This document shows, one piece after another, positions 1 to 4,609 of a DNA stretch of 6,808 bases. The notes under the pieces are model-generated. The model saw nothing but the letters and a program-made list of their open reading frames with translations. It had not been told where the DNA came from and did not search any database. The stretch lies in contig VAYF01000193.1 in assembly GCA_005883885.1 (NCBI GenBank), positions 1-6,808 on the forward strand. The letters run 5' to 3'. This DNA comes from Actinomycetota bacterium (GTDB taxonomy: Bacteria > Actinomycetota > UBA4738 > HRBIN12). The translations under genes and the position numbers were made by a program. Every line of letters starts with the position of its first letter. Position 1 is the stretch's first letter.

Positions 1-1191
1 AAGCCGCCACCCAAGTACCGGATCCTGCACATCTTCGCCACGAACCAGCCGGGGGTGCTGGACGAGGCCATGCTCCGACCGGGCCGGATCGACCGGATCT
101 ACAAGGTCGGCTATCCGCATCTCGAGGGTCGCACGGCGACGTTCGTCTACTACCTGGCGAAGGTGCAGCACGAGCTCACCGACGAACAGATCACCAAACT
201 CGCGACGATCACCCCGTACGCGTCAGGTGCGCTGATCAAGGACACGGTCAACGAGGCGCTCGTGATCGCGATCCGCGACGGCCGCGACACGATCACGTGG
301 CGCGACATCATCAAGGCGAAGCAGTTGAAGGAACACGGCCTGCCGGACGACCACGAGTACATCGAGCGGGAACGGCACGCGGTCGCGGTGCACGAGGCCT
401 GCCACGCCGTCGTGGCCTATCGCTTGCGCAAGCACGCCGTGATCGACGTTGCCACGATCGAACGGCGTGGGGACGTCGGAGGGTTCGTGTCGTCGATCCC
501 ACCCGAGGACCAGTTCGTGGAATGGCGATCCGAGCGGGATATCGACATCATGACCTTCCTGGCGTCGCTCGCGGGCGAACGGCTCTTCTTCGACGGTGAT
601 CACTCGACCGGCGTCGGCGGGGACATGCGGGGCGCGACGACGATCGCGACGCAGATGCTCGCGTACTACGCGATGGGAGACACGATCGCAGCGCGGTCCG
701 TGACGCTCGGCGGGATGCGCGGCGGACAAGCGATCGAAACCGGATCGGACCGGGGGCTCTTCGACACCGAGTTCGGCAAGCAGGTGGATGCGAAGCTGAC
801 CCAGCTCTACGACGAGACCTACCAGCTGCTCGCCGACAACCGAGCCGAAGTTCTCGCCGTCGCGCACGCGTTGGAGACGCACAAGACGATCACCGGGGAA
901 GACGTCGCTGCGATCGTCGACGGAGGAACCGGATCCCTGATCGACGGCCGTTCCTACCGGGACCCGGTCTTCCGTCACGAGCTGGAGCGGTATCACGACG
1001 CGGCCGCGAAGGCTCACCGCGAGCACTCGGGCGTCGACAGCTCGATGCCGATGCCCATGCCTCCGCCCCCTCGCGCCGCGCTCCCGCCCGAGCCGAACGG
1101 GCACGGATCCGAGCCGGTGCCTGCGGGGAGCTCCGAGAGACAGCCGGTCGCCCCGCGACCCGACGGCGACGGACCGGCGACGGCTCGCTGA
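1..1191 (+). CDS. FtsH-like AAA+ zinc metalloprotease (M41), 3' part, cut by left edge
   Basis: The frame is open at base 1, so the start and the Walker A/B region lie outside the window; 396 residues are visible. The fragment begins in the AAA+ ATPase at sensor 1 (FATN, residues 12-15) and the second region of homology (LRPGRIDR, 25-32), where R26 and R29 match the arginine fingers of FtsH. An M41 peptidase domain follows: HEACH at 131-135 (bases 391-405) gives the two zinc histidines and catalytic Glu, and D208 in GVGGDMRGAT matches the third zinc ligand. The helical C-terminal part runs to about residue 310. The last ~58 residues are a disordered-looking Pro/Met-rich tail (MPMPMPPPP at 349-357). 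Family role: ATP-driven unfolding and degradation of proteins, usually at the membrane; whether this one has membrane segments cannot be seen. It differs clearly from canonical FtsH (HEACH for HEAGH), so I give no symbol. The stop is 20 bases before cysS. Confidence 0.9.
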   Translation, partial: KPPPKYRILHIFATNQPGVLDEAMLRPGRIDRIYKVGYPHLEGRTATFVYYLAKVQHELTDEQITKLATITPYASGALIKDTVNEALVIAIRDGRDTITWRDIIKAKQLKEHGLPDDHEYIERERHAVAVHEACHAVVAYRLRKHAVIDVATIERRGDVGGFVSSIPPEDQFVEWRSERDIDIMTFLASLAGERLFFDGDHSTGVGGDMRGATTIATQMLAYYAMGDTIAARSVTLGGMRGGQAIETGSDRGLFDTEFGKQVDAKLTQLYDETYQLLADNRAEVLAVAHALETHKTITGEDVAAIVDGGTGSLIDGRSYRDPVFRHELERYHDAAAKAHREHSGVDSSMPMPMPPPPRAALPPEPNGHGSEPVPAGSSERQPVAPRPDGDGPATAR

Positions 1192-1198
1192 GCCTGGG

Positions 1199-1204
1199 TA
1201 TCCT
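1199..1204 (+). promoter_or_regulatory. possible -10 element (TATCCT) of a leaderless cysS transcript
   Basis: TATCCT fits the actinobacterial -10 pattern TANNNT and ends exactly 7 bases before the cysS ATG. That would put transcription initiation at or next to the start codon, as in leaderless actinobacterial genes. No Shine-Dalgarno sequence lies at a useful distance from the ATG (GCAGG is only 1 base away), which fits leaderless initiation. I see no convincing -35 hexamer upstream, inside the protease gene's end. It is equally possible that cysS is co-transcribed with the protease gene. Confidence 0.35.
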
Positions 1205-1211
1205 CGCAGGC

Positions 1212-2603
1212 ATGCGCCTGTACAACACGTTGACGCGTGCGGTCGAGGAGGTTGTGCCGGTCGAGCCCGGCCACGTCAAGATGTATGCGTGCGGTCCCAC
1301 CGTGTACCGGTACGCGCACCTCGGGAACCTCCGCACCTACATGCTGGCCGATCTGATCCGGCGCGCCCTGCGCCTTGAGGGGTTCAGGGTCACCCTCGTC
1401 CAGAACATCACCGATGTGGGCCACATGACGGACGAGTCCTCGCCCGAGGCGATCGACAAGATGCTGCTCGCCGTCGAGGACGAGGGGCTCCAGCCGCTGG
1501 AGATCGCCGAGAAGTACACCCGGTCGGTCTTCGAGGATGCGGCCGCGCTCGGCATCGATGAACCCGACATGTCTCCGAAGGCGACCGAGCACATCCCCGA
1601 GATGATCGGGCTGACGAAGACCCTGATCGATCGCGAGCATGCCTACGTCGTGGACAACGGATCCGTCTATTACGACGTTGCGAGCTTCGACGGCTACGGG
1701 AAGCTCTCCGGCAACACGCTCGACAAGCTCCGGGAAGGACACCGCGACCTCGAGACCGATCCGCGGAAGCATCACCCGGCGGACTTCGCGCTGTGGAAGG
1801 CCGCCGGACCGGGCCGGCTCATGAAGTGGCCGAGCCCGTGGGGTGACGGCTTCCCCGGCTGGCACGTCGAATGCTCGGCGATGTCCATGGAGTACCTGGG
1901 CGACCGGATCGACATCCACACGGGAGGCACCGACCTCCGCTTCCCCCACCACGAGGACGAGATCGCGCAATCCGAGGGCGCGGTCGGGCATCGGGTCGTC
2001 TCGATCTGGGTGCACGGCGGCCACCTCCGTCAGGCGGGACAGAAGATCGCGAAGTCCACCGGCAACGTCGTCCGGGTGCAGGACCTCGTCGATCGCGGGA
2101 TCGATCCGCTGTCGTTCCGATGGCTCTGCTTCCAGACCCAGTACCGCAGCGAGATGGACTTCTCCTGGGACGCGATGGAGACGGCTGACCAACGGGTGAA
2201 GCAGCTCCGCCGCCGGATGGCCGGATGGGCCCCGGCGGCCGAGGCGTCGAGTGACGAGGCCGTCGCCTTCGATGGGCGGTTCCGGGCGGCACTCGCCGAC
2301 GACCTGTCCTTCCCGGCGGCCGTTCGGGTCGTGAACGAGCTCGTCTCTTCAACCGCCGTTCCCGGCGGGGAGAAGTACGCCCTGCTCGCCGACTGGGACC
2401 GCGTGCTCGGCCTGGACCTCCAGCGCGAGGCGGTCGCGGCCTGGTCGCCGACGGAGGAGATGCGCGCGCTCATGAAGGAGCGGGACGAAGCTCGCGCGGC
2501 GAAGGACTACGCGACGAGCGACCGCATCCGAGAGCAGCTGACGTCGATGGGCGTCGAGGTGATGGACACCGCGACCGGCACCCAGGTGCGTCCGCGCGAC
2601 TGA
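1212..2603 (+). CDS. cysS: cysteinyl-tRNA synthetase
   Basis: Class I aminoacyl-tRNA synthetase that attaches cysteine to tRNA-Cys in the cytosol; 463 residues, close to E. coli CysS (461). Visible signatures: MYACGPTVY with zinc ligand C27; the HIGH motif as HLGN (36-39); QNITDVGH (64-71); GWHVECSAMS with C221; GGTDLRFPHHEDE with H246 and E250 completing the zinc site that reads the cysteine thiol; and the KMSKS loop as KIAKS (278-282). The C-terminal helical and anticodon-binding part is complete, with the usual ending (RDEARAAKDYATSDRIREQL). MshC, the mycothiol ligase paralogue, is shorter, has GITPY in place of GPTVY and lacks this C-terminal part, so CysRS is preferred. The NITDVGHMTDES stretch, with a few extra residues, replaces the common NITDVDDKI and marks a divergent CysRS subgroup. 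ATG 1212 gives the normal family N-terminus. The gene is convergent with the M24 gene, 30 bases apart. Confidence 0.95.
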   Translation: MRLYNTLTRAVEEVVPVEPGHVKMYACGPTVYRYAHLGNLRTYMLADLIRRALRLEGFRVTLVQNITDVGHMTDESSPEAIDKMLLAVEDEGLQPLEIAEKYTRSVFEDAAALGIDEPDMSPKATEHIPEMIGLTKTLIDREHAYVVDNGSVYYDVASFDGYGKLSGNTLDKLREGHRDLETDPRKHHPADFALWKAAGPGRLMKWPSPWGDGFPGWHVECSAMSMEYLGDRIDIHTGGTDLRFPHHEDEIAQSEGAVGHRVVSIWVHGGHLRQAGQKIAKSTGNVVRVQDLVDRGIDPLSFRWLCFQTQYRSEMDFSWDAMETADQRVKQLRRRMAGWAPAAEASSDEAVAFDGRFRAALADDLSFPAAVRVVNELVSSTAVPGGEKYALLADWDRVLGLDLQREAVAAWSPTEEMRALMKERDEARAAKDYATSDRIREQLTSMGVEVMDTATGTQVRPRD

Positions 2604-2633
2604 GTCGGGCGAGGCGCGTGCCGAAACCCCAGG

Positions 2634-3737
2634 TCAGCCGACCACGCGGAGGTCGCGCGAGGACCGGTTCAGCCGCTCGACACCGTCGCCGGTCACGGCG
2701 ACGATGTCCTCGATCCGCACACCGAACCGGCCCTCGAGGTAGATGCCCGGTTCGACGCTGAAGGTCATGCCGGGCTCCAACACGGTCTCGTCCCCTTCGA
2801 CGGCGTACGGCGGCTCGTGGACCTCCCTGCCGATCCCATGCCCCGTCCGATGGATGAACCGATCGCCGAACCCGCCCGCGGTGATCACGGCCCGCGCCGC
2901 CCGATCCACCTCCTGGATGAGGACGCCCGGTCGGACGGTCTCCACGCCGGCTCCCTGCGCCTCGTGGACCAGAGCGAACACGTCCTCCAGCCCGTCGGGG
3001 GCATCCCCCACGACGACCGTGCGAGTGGTGTCGCTGAAGTACCCCTCGACCGAACCGCCGAAGTCGAGGACGACCGGGTCACCGCGCGCGATCAGGCGAG
3101 AGCCGGGCTCGTGATGCGGGGAGGCGCCGTTCGGTCCGCTCGCGACGATCGTGAAATCGACCGAATCGTGACCGTGCTCGACCAGCAGACGGGCCAGGTC
3201 GTCCGCGACCGCTCGTTCGGTCCGGCCGGCCAGGCCCATCCGGCAGATCGCATCGAACGTCGCGTCAGCGGCCGCGCCCGCTCGGCGGAGGGCGTCCAGC
3301 TCATCGGGGTCTTTACGCGATCGCAGGGGCGCGAGCACCGGCGACGCCGACGTCCACGACAGCGTGGGCGCGGCCGCCTGGAGGCCCAGGACGTGCACCG
3401 CCCAAGCCCGATCGGAGATCCCGATCCGCCCGTTCTCCGGCAGCACGCCGGCGATCACGTCGTACGGGTTCGAGCCGTCGCGCCAGGTCGCGAGCTCGAC
3501 GAGGTCGCCCGCTCCCGAAACGGCGGCGAGCGCCTGTTCGAGCTGAGGGACGACGAGCACGGGGTCCCGGTCGGGTCGCAGCACCAACACGGTCGGGCGT
3601 TCGAACGGCGGCGGGTCGTACCCGGTCAGGTAGGCGAGATCCGGGGATGGCCCGATAACGATGGCACCCAGCCCCTCGGCCGCCGCCCGGGCGGCGGCGC
3701 GGGACATCCGATCGGCCGAGCGCTCGCGATCGTCCAT
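2634..3737 (-). CDS. M24 metallopeptidase (Xaa-Pro dipeptidase/aminopeptidase family), intact module
   Basis: Read from the internal ATG at 3737 this is a 367-residue protein, the usual length for PepQ-like proline peptidases, which cut dipeptides or N-terminal residues before proline using two metal ions in the cytosol. An N-terminal creatinase-like domain (about 10-140; GPSPDLAYLTGY at 29-40) precedes the pita-bread catalytic domain (about 145-360). All five metal ligands are present: D225 (VVLDFGG), D236 (YFSDTTRT), H300 (HRTGHGIG), E329 (FSVEPGIY) and E343 (VRIEDIV); the supporting His in REVHEPP (H307) is also there. The ATG overlaps the kinase TGA (TGATG), suggesting ancestral translational coupling; there is no Shine-Dalgarno before it. 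In the present sequence the upstream frame runs into this gene without stopping, so it may be made as a fusion. Peptidase versus dipeptidase specificity cannot be decided by eye. Confidence 0.85.
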   Translation of the reverse strand: MDDRERSADRMSRAAARAAAEGLGAIVIGPSPDLAYLTGYDPPPFERPTVLVLRPDRDPVLVVPQLEQALAAVSGAGDLVELATWRDGSNPYDVIAGVLPENGRIGISDRAWAVHVLGLQAAAPTLSWTSASPVLAPLRSRKDPDELDALRRAGAAADATFDAICRMGLAGRTERAVADDLARLLVEHGHDSVDFTIVASGPNGASPHHEPGSRLIARGDPVVLDFGGSVEGYFSDTTRTVVVGDAPDGLEDVFALVHEAQGAGVETVRPGVLIQEVDRAARAVITAGGFGDRFIHRTGHGIGREVHEPPYAVEGDETVLEPGMTFSVEPGIYLEGRFGVRIEDIVAVTGDGVERLNRSSRDLRVVG

Positions 3738-4604
3738 CAGAGCTTCAACAGGATCTGCCGAGGGACCACCTGGAACATGACGGGCGTCGTTCCGAGCACC
3801 GAGCCGCACATGGTCGCCGTGGCGGAACATCCTCGGCAGGAGCCGGTACGCGTCCGACTTCGGCCCGGTGAACACGAGCGCGTCCAGCACCCCGTCCCCC
3901 GGGAACGATCGCGGCGACATGCGCAGGCCACCGTCCGCGAACTGGCCGTTGCCGACGATCACGCTCCAGGCCCGATGCTGGTGCGCCCGTCCGTCGACGA
4001 CGACGTCGAGCACGGCCCGGTGGGTGCGCACGTAGGCCGCCCAGAACCCGACGAACCGCCTGCCGTTGCCCATCCAACGGGGCAGGCGCGCAGCGGTGGC
4101 CGTGGCCGACGCATGCAGCCCGACCTCGGCGACGTTGTGCGCGTATCGGACGTCCGTCTGACCGTTCCGCCCGCGGGCCGAGACCTTCATGACGTCGAGC
4201 TCGTAGGTGTTCTCGCCGAGCAGATGGGACGACGCGCCGTCGACGTCTCCGGGCAACCCGAAGCTCCGCACCAGATCGCAGCCCGAGCCGGCGGCGACCA
4301 CCGCGAGCACCGGCGAGTCCACGATCGTCCGGCCGTCGCGGAACATGCCGTTCACGACGTCTTGGACCGTCGCATCGTCACCGACCGCGGCGACGTACCG
4401 GTAGCCCTCATCGAGCGCCGCCGTCGCCAGGCGCGCGACCTCGCCCGGCGCCGCAGCCACCTGCACCCGGTGTTCGAGACCGCCCAGCTTGAGGGCCCGC
4501 TCGACGGCTCCGAGCTCGGCGGCGACGCTCCCCTCCCCCGCCCTGGGGTCCACGATCACGGCGAGCGCACCGAACGGGCTGGCGACGGCGCTCATGGTGA
4601 GCAT
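2634..4604 (-). CDS. continuous frame: truncated diacylglycerol-kinase-like domain fused to M24 peptidase
   Basis: As the sequence stands this is one frame of 656 codons: a lipid-kinase catalytic domain (about residues 12-268), a ~21-residue junction of no recognisable family (269-289), then an entire M24 metallopeptidase (290-656). I read it as a secondary fusion of two formerly separate, coupled genes, because the junction is an out-of-frame reading of a normal kinase C-terminus (see the two component entries). If the sequence is right, translation from the kinase start would give a bifunctional-looking polypeptide with a damaged kinase and an intact peptidase; the peptidase could also be started separately at ATG 3737. 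The gene begins 5 bases after the helY stop and is probably in its operon. Start choice: ATG 4604 has an SD-like GGGGG 10 bases upstream; ATG 4595 (MSAVAS...) is an alternative with a -10-like element. Confidence 0.75.
   Translation of the reverse strand: MLTMSAVASPFGALAVIVDPRAGEGSVAAELGAVERALKLGGLEHRVQVAAAPGEVARLATAALDEGYRYVAAVGDDATVQDVVNGMFRDGRTIVDSPVLAVVAAGSGCDLVRSFGLPGDVDGASSHLLGENTYELDVMKVSARGRNGQTDVRYAHNVAEVGLHASATATAARLPRWMGNGRRFVGFWAAYVRTHRAVLDVVVDGRAHQHRAWSVIVGNGQFADGGLRMSPRSFPGDGVLDALVFTGPKSDAYRLLPRMFRHGDHVRLGARNDARHVPGGPSADPVEALMDDRERSADRMSRAAARAAAEGLGAIVIGPSPDLAYLTGYDPPPFERPTVLVLRPDRDPVLVVPQLEQALAAVSGAGDLVELATWRDGSNPYDVIAGVLPENGRIGISDRAWAVHVLGLQAAAPTLSWTSASPVLAPLRSRKDPDELDALRRAGAAADATFDAICRMGLAGRTERAVADDLARLLVEHGHDSVDFTIVASGPNGASPHHEPGSRLIARGDPVVLDFGGSVEGYFSDTTRTVVVGDAPDGLEDVFALVHEAQGAGVETVRPGVLIQEVDRAARAVITAGGFGDRFIHRTGHGIGREVHEPPYAVEGDETVLEPGMTFSVEPGIYLEGRFGVRIEDIVAVTGDGVERLNRSSRDLRVVG
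3679..3698 (-). repeat. 20-bp perfect palindrome inside the M24 coding start
   Basis: The bases read the same on both strands (half-site GCCGCCGCCC), centred on CCCGGG. The stretch codes for an Ala/Arg run (RAAARAAAEG) about 40 bases into the peptidase gene. It could fold as a hairpin in mRNA near the start codon, but low-complexity GCC/CGG codons are enough to explain it. Confidence 0.5.
3737..4604 (-). pseudogene. diacylglycerol-kinase-family lipid kinase, C-terminal deletion and frameshift
   Basis: The family (DAGK catalytic domain; DgkB/YegS-like) phosphorylates diacylglycerol or related lipids with ATP at the membrane. Visible blocks: VIVDPRAGEG (16-25); GDDATVQDVVNG (75-86), matching GGDGTxxEVVNG with two substitutions; AAGSGCDLVRSFGLP (104-118), matching the PAGTxNDFAR..G block; and GNGQFADGGLRMSP...DGVLDALVF (218-245). 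Homology ends at HGDHVRL (262-268). The expected next 20-30 residues, including the DGE motif with the acidic residue tied to catalysis in DgkB-type enzymes, are absent. In another frame, bases 3799-3737 encode VLGTTPVMFQVVPRQILLKL and a TGA, an excellent match to the family's terminal strands. I infer a deletion of non-multiple-of-three length at about 3799-3803, where CTCGG occurs twice (3803-3799 and 3796-3792). Activity is probably lost. An assembly error would look the same. Confidence 0.65.
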
Positions 4605-4609
4605 CGTAG

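Noticed and set aside
1248..2056. HLGN and KIAKS replacing HIGH and KMSKS in CysRS
   Set aside because: HIGN/HLGN and KxxKS variants are familiar within class I synthetases and CysRS subgroups; not evidence of lost or new function.
1014..2192. A 392-codon minus-strand frame across the protease end and cysS
   Set aside because: It lies opposite two well-supported genes and shows no recognisable motif; a high-GC shadow frame.
1212..2603. MshC (mycothiol biosynthesis ligase) instead of CysRS
   Set aside because: GPTVY instead of GITPY, full CysRS length and the complete CysRS C-terminal domain favour the synthetase.
2604..2633. Bidirectional terminator in the convergent junction
   Set aside because: Only a 3-bp GGC/GCC pairing is visible and there is no T-tract on either strand; termination here may be Rho-dependent or lie elsewhere.
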